Positions 25,127-33,374 of a stretch of DNA of 64,000 nucleotides are shown here, piece by piece (the first letter of the stretch is position 1; each line of letters opens with the position of its first letter). The notes under the pieces are model-generated. The model saw only the letters and a list, made by a program, of their open reading frames with translations, did not search any database and was not told the DNA's origin. A program made the position numbers and the translations under genes. Location: NCBI GenBank assembly GCA_039812645.1, contig JBDIAV010000006.1, forward strand, positions 17,044-81,043, written 5' to 3'. The DNA is from Ancrocorticia sp039812645 (GTDB lineage Bacteria > Actinomycetota > Actinomycetes > Actinomycetales > Actinomycetaceae).

Positions 25127-25819
25127 ATGAATGAGATGTACATCCTGACCATCGATACCTCGGATCGCTCGATTGTGGGAGTGGCGCGCGAGGAGCTCGG
25201 CACCATCACAGAGCTGGCCCGTGAAGTCTCCACTGATTCGCGCCATCACGCAGAAACATTGACTCCGATGGTGGCTTCCGTGCTTGCCCATGCCGGTATT
25301 GAGAAGCCCGATGCCATCGTGGCGGGCACCGGTCCCGCTGCTTTTACGGGGTTGCGTGCAGGCCTCATGACCGCTCGCGCTCTTGCCCGAGCCTGGGACG
25401 TCCCCTTATATGGTGTCTCCTCACTTGAGGTCCTGGCGCTGGCGGGTACCCGCCTCGGGTTTAACGAGGTTCTTGCGGTCATCGACGCACGCCGCAAGGA
25501 ACTTTTTGCCCTGCGAGCTCGGCCCATGGGCGGCGACGACGTCGCCATTATCTCCGGTCCTGAGATCGTCAAGCCTGCTGACATCGTGGATATCTTGGCA
25601 AGGGCCGAGGCAGCCCTCGTTTCCTCTCATCCAGATCTGTACGGGGAGCTTGCCGACGCCAGTGATGTGCAGTGCGAACCTGCCATCATGGCTTCTCTGG
25701 CCCTTTCTCATGTGGCACGTCAGGAAGCTGGCGAAGATATTGACCTGGGTACCGAACCGCAGTACCTGCGCCGCCCCGATATCCATGGAGGCGGCGTTAG
25801 CCAGCCTGCCGCGCGATGA
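25127..25819 (+). CDS. tsaB: tRNA threonylcarbamoyladenosine biosynthesis protein TsaB
   Basis: TsaB is the pseudo-enzyme scaffold that binds TsaD in t6A synthesis. The 230-residue product has the ASKHA N-terminus YILTIDTSDRSIVG and the family motifs STDSRHHAETLTPMV and AGTGPAAFTGLRAGL. It starts at ATG 25127 (ATAGGA upstream). An ATG three codons on is possible. rimI overlaps by 4 bases. Confidence 0.95.
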   Translation: MNEMYILTIDTSDRSIVGVAREELGTITELAREVSTDSRHHAETLTPMVASVLAHAGIEKPDAIVAGTGPAAFTGLRAGLMTARALARAWDVPLYGVSSLEVLALAGTRLGFNEVLAVIDARRKELFALRARPMGGDDVAIISGPEIVKPADIVDILARAEAALVSSHPDLYGELADASDVQCEPAIMASLALSHVARQEAGEDIDLGTEPQYLRRPDIHGGGVSQPAAR

Positions 25820-26325
25820 GATCACGCGATCGAGAATCTCCGGCCGCACACATCGCTGAGCTGGGGTTAAGCCTTGTTGTGCCCCGTCCTGGCTGGGCGG
25901 GGCGCATTGCTGCTTTTGATCTGTTGGCTTTTGATGCTGACGCCTGGCCGGTGAGCGTGTGGATGCATGAGCTTGAGGGTAAGAGTGCTAGTTATTTAGC
26001 ACTCGTCTCGGACACGCCCGGTGCCGCCGCGGTTCCCGATATCGTGGCCATCGGGGGAGTGTCCCTTGGGATCGAGGCCGAGATTCTCACTATTGCTGTG
26101 GCGAGCGCGCATCGCGGCCGCGGACTGGGAGGTCTGCTACTCGATGAACTGCTCGCTATCGCGGACTCACAGGGATCGGAATCGGTCTTTCTTGAAGTGC
26201 GCTCGCGTGACGCCGTCGCCCAAAGTTTGTACCAAGGGCGCGGTTTCGAGGACGTTGGTAGGCGTCCGCGCTATTACCATGACGATGACGCCCTCATTAT
26301 GCGTCGCGATCGGCCCGCTATCTAA
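25816..26325 (+). CDS. rimI: Ribosomal-protein-alanine N-acetyltransferase (RimI-type GNAT)
   Basis: A 169-residue GNAT acetyltransferase with the acetyl-CoA pyrophosphate loop HRGRGLGGLLL, followed by FLEVRSRDAVAQSLYQGRGF. This resembles RimI, which acetylates the N-terminus of S18. Its place between tsaB and tsaD is the normal one for rimI. The N-terminal ~50 residues are longer than in E. coli RimI. A terminator begins 4 bases after the stop. Confidence 0.88.
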   Translation: MRSRDRESPAAHIAELGLSLVVPRPGWAGRIAAFDLLAFDADAWPVSVWMHELEGKSASYLALVSDTPGAAAVPDIVAIGGVSLGIEAEILTIAVASAHRGRGLGGLLLDELLAIADSQGSESVFLEVRSRDAVAQSLYQGRGFEDVGRRPRYYHDDDALIMRRDRPAI

Positions 26326-26328
26326 GCG

Positions 26329-26366
26329 AGAAACTGGGCGGAGCGTAGTCGCTCCGCCCAGTTTCT
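26329..26366 (+). terminator. Hairpin terminator after rimI
   Basis: A 17-bp perfect stem (AGAAACTGGGCGGAGCG, loop TAGT) ends in TTTCTTTAT. It separates tsaD from the glmS-to-rimI unit. Confidence 0.87.
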
Positions 26367-26516
26367 TTATCGTCCCCTGACAAACGTCTCATGGGCACAG
26401 ATCTGCCAGGATTTCAGAGATTTCTTGTGGTGTTCGCTCCCATGCCGGATGTGGTTCCCTGCACGGTGTCGCAGAAGCGTTGCCTGTGCCACACCGGGTG
26501 ATGCCACCGAGGGGAC

Positions 26517-26522
26517 TAAACT
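26517..26522 (+). promoter_or_regulatory. Candidate -10 of a leaderless tsaD transcript
   Basis: TAAACT lies 8 bases before the tsaD GTG at 26531, which lacks a properly spaced ribosome-binding site. This fits leaderless initiation. Confidence 0.5.
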
Positions 26523-26530
26523 GGTCATTT

Positions 26531-27571
26531 GTGAGTATTACAGTCCTTGGTATTGAGACCTCCTGTGACGAGACCGGCATCGCTGTCGTTCGTGATGGTG
26601 AGCTGTTGGCCGACGTCACTGCTACCTCGATGGATGAGTACGCGCGCTACGGCGGTATTATCCCCGAGATCGCCTCGCGTGCCCATCTCCAGACAATGGT
26701 TCCCACGCTGGATGCGGCGTTGGAGAAGGCTGGCATTGACCTGGCAGATGTGGACGCCATCGCCGTCACCGCTGGTCCTGGCCTTGTCGGTTCGTTGACC
26801 GTTGGTGCGTCGGCAGCCAAGGCCCTTGCGCTGGCTACCGGGAAGCCGCTCTACGGCGTCAACCATATTATTGGGCATCTGTGCGTCGATGAACTCGTTG
26901 ATGGCCCGTTCCCGGAGCATTTTATTGGTCTCGTTGTGTCCGGCGGGCATTCTTCCATCCTGCGTGTGGGCAATATTGCTACGGACGTCGAGGAACTCGG
27001 TGGCACCCTGGATGACGCCGCTGGCGAGGCATTCGACAAGGTGGGGCGCCTGCTTGGCCTGCCTTACCCCGGTGGTCCGCACATTGATCGTCTCGCTAAG
27101 GTAGGCGACCGGGAGGCTATCCGCTTCCCGCGTGGTTTGACCGCAGGCAAGGACAAGGTACGTCACCAGTACGATTTCTCGTTCTCTGGTTTGAAAACAG
27201 CCGTTGCCCGGTACATCGAGGGCCTGGAGTCCCGTGGCGAAGAAGTTCCGACGGCGGACGTGGCGGCTGGATTCTCCGAGGCCATCAACGATGTGCTTAC
27301 TGTCAAGGCGCTTAACGCTTGCGAAACCTTCGGGTACGACACGCTCGTTATCGGTGGAGGCTTCTCCGCCAACTCGCGCTTGCGTGAACTGGTGACCGAG
27401 CGCGCTGCTGCCCGCGGCATCACCGTGCGCATCCCCCCGATTCGCTATTGCACAGACAATGGTGCGATGGTGGCTTCGCTGGGGTGGGAGCTGGTCCGTA
27501 ACGGCGTTGCTCCTTCCGGCCTTGATATCACGGTGGATACCGGCATGGATCTCAACAAAATTGTCATGTGA
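26531..27571 (+). CDS. tsaD: tRNA N6-adenosine threonylcarbamoyltransferase TsaD
   Basis: TsaD transfers the threonylcarbamoyl group to A37 of tRNA. From GTG 26531 the protein has 346 residues and starts with VLGIETSCDETGIAVV. Metal-ligand histidines are H112 and H116 in VNHIIGHLCVDEL. The phosphate loops are LVVSGGHSS and FSGLKTAV, and the C-terminal motif is IGGGFSANSRLREL. The frame extends upstream to 26480, but the family start is here. It has its own promoter, separate from tsaE/B. Confidence 0.97.
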   Translation: MSITVLGIETSCDETGIAVVRDGELLADVTATSMDEYARYGGIIPEIASRAHLQTMVPTLDAALEKAGIDLADVDAIAVTAGPGLVGSLTVGASAAKALALATGKPLYGVNHIIGHLCVDELVDGPFPEHFIGLVVSGGHSSILRVGNIATDVEELGGTLDDAAGEAFDKVGRLLGLPYPGGPHIDRLAKVGDREAIRFPRGLTAGKDKVRHQYDFSFSGLKTAVARYIEGLESRGEEVPTADVAAGFSEAINDVLTVKALNACETFGYDTLVIGGGFSANSRLRELVTERAAARGITVRIPPIRYCTDNGAMVASLGWELVRNGVAPSGLDITVDTGMDLNKIVM

Positions 27572-27649
27572 GTCGAACTCCAGATTTCCAGATGGCCGTT
27601 CTTAGGTGATGTGAATCTGGTTATTGGGGCTTCGTAAAATGTCAGTGCT

Positions 27650-27693
27650 CTGAGGGGATCGATATGGTAATAGTGCCACATCGAACCCCTCAG
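27650..27693. terminator. Hairpin terminator between tsaD and the methyltransferase gene
   Basis: An 18-base arm (CTGAGGGGATCGATATGG) pairs with 27676-27693 with two mismatches. It sits where the two convergent genes end. Confidence 0.75.
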
Positions 27694-27754
27694 GTCTTTC
27701 CAATTCTTTGCACCCCACCCGACTAGTACTGACGAGAGAACGGGGCTTTGCCGA

Positions 27755-28957
27755 TCAATCCACTCGGTCGGCCAGCACCGCGCGGTGGCGCCCCATGAGG
27801 GGAGTAAGAAGCAGGACGGCATCTTTGCCTCCCGGCTGCTTGCGTAGACCGAGCTTGCGCCGCAGGGCCTCGGGATCGGTGTCGGTCCCGCGCTTCTTGA
27901 TTTCCAGCCGGGTGACCCCGGCATTCTTCAGAGCTTTCTTGAGGGCCTTCACCTCCAGTGGAAGAACTTCTCGCACCTTGAAGCGCGTGACCAGCGCCGT
28001 TGTAGGGAAGTTGCCGCTGAGATAGGCGATATTCGCGGACACGGGGGAGAGACCGTAGTCGGCACATAGTCGCGCAATTCCACCGCTGCGGATAATTGCC
28101 GGGTCTGGTTCACAGATGTATTCGCCGAGTTCGGCGGGTGGCACAGGAGCAAGATCCTCGTTGGCCCAGCGTGCTCCTGAGTCGAAGGTAAATGTTTGCT
28201 CCCCACGTAGGATGAGTGCGCTGCGGCCCGCGGTGGGTGCTGCAGCGCCGAGCCACACGACGGCTTCAAGGAGGTCACCGTCGTGACTAATCCACTGCAC
28301 GTGGGAGTCGTGGGGGCAGAGCCCATGGGAGATGCCCGGAGCGACCTTGATTCCAGCGGCAGAGTACCGCGAGGCAATGTCCAATGCGGCGGAGAGCTTC
28401 GGTGACCATTCCTCCGGATTCTTGAGCCGCCTACCAGCGGAGTCTCTGCGCGCAGGGTCGAGCCAGATGGCGTCCGCGCCGATATCATCGAGAGAAATCT
28501 CCAGGCCGTCGCCGGTGAGGACGCTAGCTTCCGGGAATGGCGCAAGGTTGGCCGCTGCCGCGCCAGCCGTCTCAGGATCTGTCTCGATGGAGGTCACGCG
28601 GAGCCCGAGCCCGGCCATTGCGAGGGAATCAGCTCCAATACCGCACCCAAGGTCGACGACGTGGGTGGCTCCGGCCTCACGCAATCGCGCGGCGTGATGA
28701 ACACCAACGCTCAGGCGGGTCGACTGCTCTAGTCCCGCCGCGGTAAAAAACATGGAGGAGGCGAAGTCCCCGAACTTCTCCGTCGCCTTTTGTCGCAGCC
28801 GTGATTGGGTGAGTGCTAAAGAAACCAACTCGGGAGGATATCCCTCGCCACGCAGGCGGTTTGTCAGGGAAAAAACGTCACCCTGATCGTATGCGGGAAG
28901 GGCATCGAGGAGGGCGCGCCCTTCGGACGTCAGGAGCGGTGTAATGGTAGCGGACAC
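27755..28957 (-). CDS. Class I SAM-dependent methyltransferase with THUMP-like domain
   Basis: The 400-residue protein has a SAM-binding motif (VVDLGCGIGADSLAMAG), an acidic loop (SIETDPE) and a DPARRD motif where N/C-methyltransferases have DPPY. The C-terminal ~80 residues (LEVKALKKALKNAGVTRLEI, then KRGTDTDPEALRRKLGL) match the THUMP-like domain of actinobacterial proteins of this type. The family is presumed to act on RNA, but no substrate is established here. It is convergent with tsaD and divergent from groES. Confidence 0.85.
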   Translation of the reverse strand: MSATITPLLTSEGRALLDALPAYDQGDVFSLTNRLRGEGYPPELVSLALTQSRLRQKATEKFGDFASSMFFTAAGLEQSTRLSVGVHHAARLREAGATHVVDLGCGIGADSLAMAGLGLRVTSIETDPETAGAAAANLAPFPEASVLTGDGLEISLDDIGADAIWLDPARRDSAGRRLKNPEEWSPKLSAALDIASRYSAAGIKVAPGISHGLCPHDSHVQWISHDGDLLEAVVWLGAAAPTAGRSALILRGEQTFTFDSGARWANEDLAPVPPAELGEYICEPDPAIIRSGGIARLCADYGLSPVSANIAYLSGNFPTTALVTRFKVREVLPLEVKALKKALKNAGVTRLEIKKRGTDTDPEALRRKLGLRKQPGGKDAVLLLTPLMGRHRAVLADRVD

Positions 28958-29095
28958 CGCTCAATCTTGGCATGAACGGGCGCGCAACCGCCATGTTCAT
29001 GAGGGAACGGACTGTTTGGGTGAGCAGGGCAGGAGAAGTATCGTTCCGGGGTTGCGCCGTCGTCGTTCACTCTTAGCCCTCTCTTCCCGAGATCA

Positions 29096-29122
29096 CTAGC
29101 ACTCACCTTGACCGAGTGCTAA
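29096..29122 (+). promoter_or_regulatory. CIRCE operator (HrcA site) overlapping the groES promoter
   Basis: CTAGCACTC, a 9-base spacer and GAGTGCTAA match the CIRCE inverted repeat (TTAGCACTC-N9-GAGTGCTAA) with one change. The spacer contains TTGACC (29108-29113), the -35 of a promoter with TATCCT (29131-29136) exactly 17 bp downstream. HrcA bound here would block RNA polymerase and release on heat stress. Confidence 0.92.
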
Positions 29123-29257
29123 GAGCGGCCTATCCTTCTAGAAGACGTAGTTTTGGCTACGGCTTGTGCCCGGTTCGGGCCCGGCCCCCGCGACGGCGGG
29201 TCCCGCGGCCAGGTACTACTAACCACAGCACGAGTTCGAGAAGAAGGGGGATCCGAA

Positions 29258-29554
29258 GTGTCGGTCTCCATCAAGCCGCTTGAGGATCGCATTGTGATCC
29301 AGCAGGTGGAAGCAGAAACCACGACGGCCTCTGGCCTTGTCCTTCCGGACACCGCCAAGGAGAAGCCGCAGGAGGGCAAGGTTCTCGCAGTAGGACCCGG
29401 CCGTGTTGACGACAATGGCAACCGCGTCCCGGTTGACGTTGCTGTTGGCGACGTTGTCATCTACTCCAAGTACGGTGGCACCGAAGTCAAGTACGGCGGC
29501 GATGAGTTCATCATCCTGTCCTCGCGTGACATCCTCGCTATTGTCGAGAAGTAA
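29258..29554 (+). CDS. groES: Co-chaperonin GroES
   Basis: GroES caps the GroEL folding chamber. From GTG 29258, behind GAAGGGGG, it has 98 residues: SVSIKPLEDRIVIQQVEAE, the mobile loop with TTASGLVLPDTAKEKPQEG, and the C-terminal LSSRDILAIVE. The upstream open frame to 29153 is leader. It is followed by a terminator, and no groEL lies next to it, so groEL must be encoded elsewhere. Control is through the CIRCE site. Confidence 0.97.
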   Translation: MSVSIKPLEDRIVIQQVEAETTTASGLVLPDTAKEKPQEGKVLAVGPGRVDDNGNRVPVDVAVGDVVIYSKYGGTEVKYGGDEFIILSSRDILAIVEK

Positions 29555-29603
29555 GGGAAAACGCCCGTCGGCGTGATCTCGGCTCAGCCTAGTAGTCTGA
29601 GTG

Positions 29604-29635
29604 AAAAGGCATCCAACATCTGTTGGGTGCCTTTT
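29604..29635 (+). terminator. Hairpin terminator after groES
   Basis: A 15-bp stem (AAAAGGCATCCAACA, 2-base loop, complement ending CCTTTT) is followed by CTTGTGTG, 49 bases after the stop. Confidence 0.85.
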
Positions 29636-29914
29636 CTTGTGTGGGTCTTTGGTAGGGCTAGCCCTACCTTCTTTCTACAGTTAACCCCATTCCCTATCTT
29701 CGCTATAGCCGGTTGAATAGAGGTTCATACCAAGGGGCGTGCGCCTTTTCGCCCGTGGCATACCAACAAATGTCTCTATAACCGGTCTTACTCACTATGG
29801 CATGCTTAAAAGGCACGGAGTTTTCGACACTATCTCACAAAGACCTCGACGAAAAGACGCCAGGCCGCATCTAGCGAGACGGTCACGCACGAAAAACAGA
29901 CGAAGGAGCCTGTC
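29636..29914 (+). promoter_or_regulatory. Upstream region of the lipoprotein-export operon, with an 18-bp palindrome
   Basis: No gene is supported in this AT-richer stretch. An 18-bp perfect palindrome GGTAGGGCTAGCCCTACC lies at 29651-29668 and looks like a dimeric repressor site. Its TAGGG...CCCTA symmetry is loosely like DtxR/IdeR iron boxes but does not match their consensus. Two CTATAxCCGGT sequences (~29702 and ~29774) flank the region. AAGGAG precedes the lipoprotein ATG. Confidence 0.45.
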
Positions 29915-30913
29915 ATGCGTAAAACTAGTCATATCCTCCTAGGTGCCTGCATGATAGGTGCCCTCGCTCTCACCGGCTGTTCAAGTAACGGTGATGACAA
30001 AGCCAAGGATAATTCCTCTGAGGAAAGCTACGGTCCTCTTAACGATTACTTCATGGCCATGGACATGGGTCAAGACTGGACCCAAGAAGACTATGACCAG
30101 CAGGATCTTAAGAGAGAAGAACTCATTGCCCAATGTATGGCCAAGGAGGGCTTCGAATACACCCCGGACACCAACAATGGTGGCACAGTCGTCAGCAGTG
30201 ATGATCAAGAAGGGCCGGAATGGGGTTCATTAGAGTTTGCCCAGCAGTATGGCTATGGCTTCTCGACCTACCCAGGTCAAGAGGACATGGACGCTCAGCA
30301 GGAGTATGTCGATCCCAATCAGGACTACGTGGAGGCACTCAGCGCATCAGAACAGCAGGCCTACTACGAGACTCTTCACGGTCCCCAACCCACCGAAGAA
30401 GAAATGAAGGACATGGAGGACGGCTCCTATGAGTATGACTGGTCCACGTCCGGCTGCTATGGGGCGGCTCAACATGAGGTAGAAACGGAGAGCGGTAGCA
30501 ACGCATGGGAAGATCCCGAATTCACTGATCTGTTCGAGGCACTGAACGCGCTCTATGAGGACACTGAAAAGGATCCCGAAATACAGGCACTCGACCAGGA
30601 GTGGGCATCGTGTATGGCCGATGCCGGGTACCCGGATGTCTCGTCCAAGAATCGTGCATTCGAAGTCATTATGAATGAGCAAAATGAGCTCTACAGCGGT
30701 GGTGAGGACGGCGAGTATGTTGAGCCGGATCAGGCAAAGCTCGATGAACTCAAGAAGAAGGAAATCGACATGGCGGTAGCAGACTGGAAGTGCGCCGACG
30801 CCATGGATTACCAGGAAAAGTACCAGGAAATTGATTTCCGAGTTCAGCAGAAGTTCGTTGACGATCACAAGGATCAACTAGATGCTTTGGTCGCCAAGTA
30901 CGGTAAGAAGTAG
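29915..30913 (+). CDS. Acidic lipoprotein of unknown function
   Basis: The 332-residue protein has a lipobox LTGC with the lipidated cysteine at C22, so it should be anchored on the outer face of the membrane. The rest is strongly acidic (Asp/Glu-rich) with many Tyr/Met and a few cysteines, and no known catalytic motif is seen. Short repeated patterns (AQCMAKEGFEYTPD, then ASCMADAGYPDVSS) suggest two related halves, each with a conserved Cys. It lies 20 bases before a membrane-fusion protein gene and is probably part of that exporter operon. Confidence 0.8.
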   Translation: MRKTSHILLGACMIGALALTGCSSNGDDKAKDNSSEESYGPLNDYFMAMDMGQDWTQEDYDQQDLKREELIAQCMAKEGFEYTPDTNNGGTVVSSDDQEGPEWGSLEFAQQYGYGFSTYPGQEDMDAQQEYVDPNQDYVEALSASEQQAYYETLHGPQPTEEEMKDMEDGSYEYDWSTSGCYGAAQHEVETESGSNAWEDPEFTDLFEALNALYEDTEKDPEIQALDQEWASCMADAGYPDVSSKNRAFEVIMNEQNELYSGGEDGEYVEPDQAKLDELKKKEIDMAVADWKCADAMDYQEKYQEIDFRVQQKFVDDHKDQLDALVAKYGKK

Positions 30914-30933
30914 ATTCAAGAAAGGTCCCCTGG

Positions 30934-32625
30934 ATGGGCATGCGCACGCGCGGAGAAGGCGATGATAGTCGCCCTGGCGAGGGCACAGAGCCCCTGTCAT
31001 CAGAACTATCGGATGCCACCATAGAGTTCCCTCCGGTTGATCCTTCGGTGTCTGATGTGGGTGATTCGGAAGAAACGTCAATTGATTCAGGGGATCAAGA
31101 GATCGTCGACGGCGAAGCCGAGCACGATGGAACGCCTCCTAAGAAAAAGCGTGCGTGGGCTGGTAAGCGGCTTGTTGCGTTGATTGCTTCCGTGGCTGTG
31201 GTGTCGTTGCTTGCTGGCGTTGCCATTATGCAATTCATCGTGTCGCCAGCTGAGCTGGCGGCGCGCACTGAGGCACCTGAAGCGGGCCCGGTCACAGCTC
31301 CGGTGGAAGAACGAGTTATTGAAAATACTATTGTTGCTCGCGGAGAGGTAGCGTACGCCGATTCAGTTGACGTCAAACTTGGCGCTCCGTCTTCTGAGGG
31401 CCCCGCTATTGTTACCGGCGATGTTCCCGAGGTTGGCGCCGTTCTTAACGCGGCTGATATTGCTCTTGAGGTCACGGGGAGGCCAGTCATTGTTCTTCCT
31501 GGCGATTTGCCCGCCTACCGTTCCTTGAGCGTTGGGATGAGCGGCCCCGATGTGCTTCAACTCAAGCAGGCGCTCGCTTCGCTGGGCTTTACCTCTGGTG
31601 ATCTTGGGTCGCAGGTTTTCGATGCGGATACGGCTACTGGTTTAGGCCAGTTGTACCAGCATGTTGGATATACGGCACCGAATGGTGGAGAAGAAGCCCA
31701 AAGTGCCCTGGAGAATGCCCAGAAAACTGTCCGTAGCGCAGAGACCTCCGTGACCATCGCGGAGAATACCGTGGATTCGACCTACAATTCACAGGTTCAG
31801 GCCCAAAATGATCGGATCAATACGATTAACGAGTGGCGCACGGCTGTGGACAACGCACCCGATGAGACTACTCGTCAGCAGGCGTTGGCAGAATTACAGA
31901 AAGCCGAGGCTGTTCCTGAACCGGCTATCAATCTGACGGTTGAAAATGCGCAGCTTCAAGAGGCTATTGATTCGCGCACTGATGCCTACAATGCCTTAGC
32001 CCGCGCGCAGGAAGCGGTGTTGCCCTCATTGCCATCGAGTGAAGTGCTCTTCCTGAGCGATCTCCCTCGCCGAGTTGACGATGTACGCGTCAGCCGTGGC
32101 AGTGCACTCTCCGATATCGCAATGTCTGTCTCTGGGGCAAAGCTCAGTATTGTTGGGACCTTCTCAGAGCAGGACGCCAAGCTTCTGAAAGAAGACATGA
32201 CCGCCGTCTATTCATCCCCGGGTGGAGAAGAACTGACGGCGAAGGTCTTGACGATCGAGGCTCCAGGCTCTGCCAAGAAGACGCCGGATGGGCAACCTGG
32301 GTCCGCAACCTCCGACCGTTACACGGTCACTTTTGATCCCGGTGAGCTCACGCCTGAGCAAATCACCGAGCTCCAGGGGAGTAATGTGCGGGTTGCCATC
32401 CCGGTTGCTTCCACCGAGGGCAAGGTCCTCGCTGTGCCGTTGGCTGCGCTTTCAGCCGGCCCTGATGGGAGCGATAGGGTTGAGTTGTCTGCACCCACAA
32501 AGGATGATCCTTTCGCCACGGAAGTAGTTAATGTCAAGGCAGGATTAGCCGCCGGTGGCTACGTTGAAATCACCTCAGATGACTCTCGTATTGCTGTGGG
32601 TGCCAAGGTTGTGGTGGGGCGATGA
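30934..32625 (+). CDS. Membrane-fusion (MacA/HlyD-like) component with peptidoglycan-binding domain
   Basis: This 563-residue protein begins with a ~78-residue acidic cytoplasmic segment and one transmembrane helix (~80-103, LVALIASVAVVSLLAGVAIM). An extracellular adaptor follows. It contains a peptidoglycan-binding-1-like stretch (LSVGMSGPDVLQLKQALASL) and a coiled coil at ~250-355, then beta-rich domains (LSIVGTFSEQDAKLL). In Gram-positive MacAB-like exporters such proteins couple the permease to the cell wall. It overlaps the ATPase gene by 4 bases. Confidence 0.85.
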   Translation: MGMRTRGEGDDSRPGEGTEPLSSELSDATIEFPPVDPSVSDVGDSEETSIDSGDQEIVDGEAEHDGTPPKKKRAWAGKRLVALIASVAVVSLLAGVAIMQFIVSPAELAARTEAPEAGPVTAPVEERVIENTIVARGEVAYADSVDVKLGAPSSEGPAIVTGDVPEVGAVLNAADIALEVTGRPVIVLPGDLPAYRSLSVGMSGPDVLQLKQALASLGFTSGDLGSQVFDADTATGLGQLYQHVGYTAPNGGEEAQSALENAQKTVRSAETSVTIAENTVDSTYNSQVQAQNDRINTINEWRTAVDNAPDETTRQQALAELQKAEAVPEPAINLTVENAQLQEAIDSRTDAYNALARAQEAVLPSLPSSEVLFLSDLPRRVDDVRVSRGSALSDIAMSVSGAKLSIVGTFSEQDAKLLKEDMTAVYSSPGGEELTAKVLTIEAPGSAKKTPDGQPGSATSDRYTVTFDPGELTPEQITELQGSNVRVAIPVASTEGKVLAVPLAALSAGPDGSDRVELSAPTKDDPFATEVVNVKAGLAAGGYVEITSDDSRIAVGAKVVVGR

Positions 32626-33374
32626 ATATCGCTTGGCCCACTTTCCGGGGAAAGAGGCGGGCCAAAGAAACTTTGTCCGATACCCTCTCACCGCAGGTGG
32701 ATGGCCCGCTTATTAAGCTCGACGACGTCACCCGGATTTTCCCTGGTCCGCCTGCGGTGAATGCTCTGCGCGGTGTTGACCTTGAGGTCAACACCGGTGA
32801 ATATCTCGCCATTATTGGCCCATCAGGTTCCGGAAAATCCACGATGCTCAACACGCTAGGACTGTTGGATCGCCCCAGTACTGGGACATATTTGTTTGAA
32901 GGAATAGACGTTTCCCAGATTTCGGAGGATGAACGTGCAGCGCTCCGTGGTGGGCATATCGGCTTCGTCTTTCAGTCGTTTCATCTCTTGGCTACACGTT
33001 CTGTTTTAGAAAACGTCATGTTGGCTACCGCCTACGCGGGTGTACCTCGCGAGGAACGCGAAACGCTTGCCAGAGCGGCATTGGAACGTGTGGGACTGGG
33101 CCATCGTATGGAGTTCTTTCCCGGAACCCTGTCGGGTGGAGAACGTCAGCGTGTAGCAATTGCTCGTGCCGTTAGTACCTCTCCCCGTCTGTTACTTGCG
33201 GACGAACCTACGGGAAATCTTGATCGGGAAAATTCTGAGGCTGTCATGAGACTCTTTCGAGAGCTATGGAGCGATGGTCTCACTATCATCATGATCACAC
33301 ACGACGCCGCAGTTGCCAGGGCCGCCGATCGGCGCGTGGAGATCAGCGATGGTCGCCTGATGGAGTTGTCATGA
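32622..33374 (+). CDS. ABC transporter ATP-binding protein (MacB/LolD type)
   Basis: The 250-residue nucleotide-binding subunit has Walker A IGPSGSGKST, signature LSGGERQRVAIARA, Walker B LLLADEPTGNLD and H-loop MITHD. These are the typical features of the MacB/LolD/FtsE subfamily, which drives export of peptides, lipoproteins or antibiotics rather than uptake. It overlaps its neighbours by 4 bases on both sides (ATGA), so the three-gene cassette is tightly coupled. Confidence 0.95.
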   Translation: MNIAWPTFRGKRRAKETLSDTLSPQVDGPLIKLDDVTRIFPGPPAVNALRGVDLEVNTGEYLAIIGPSGSGKSTMLNTLGLLDRPSTGTYLFEGIDVSQISEDERAALRGGHIGFVFQSFHLLATRSVLENVMLATAYAGVPREERETLARAALERVGLGHRMEFFPGTLSGGERQRVAIARAVSTSPRLLLADEPTGNLDRENSEAVMRLFRELWSDGLTIIMITHDAAVARAADRRVEISDGRLMELS

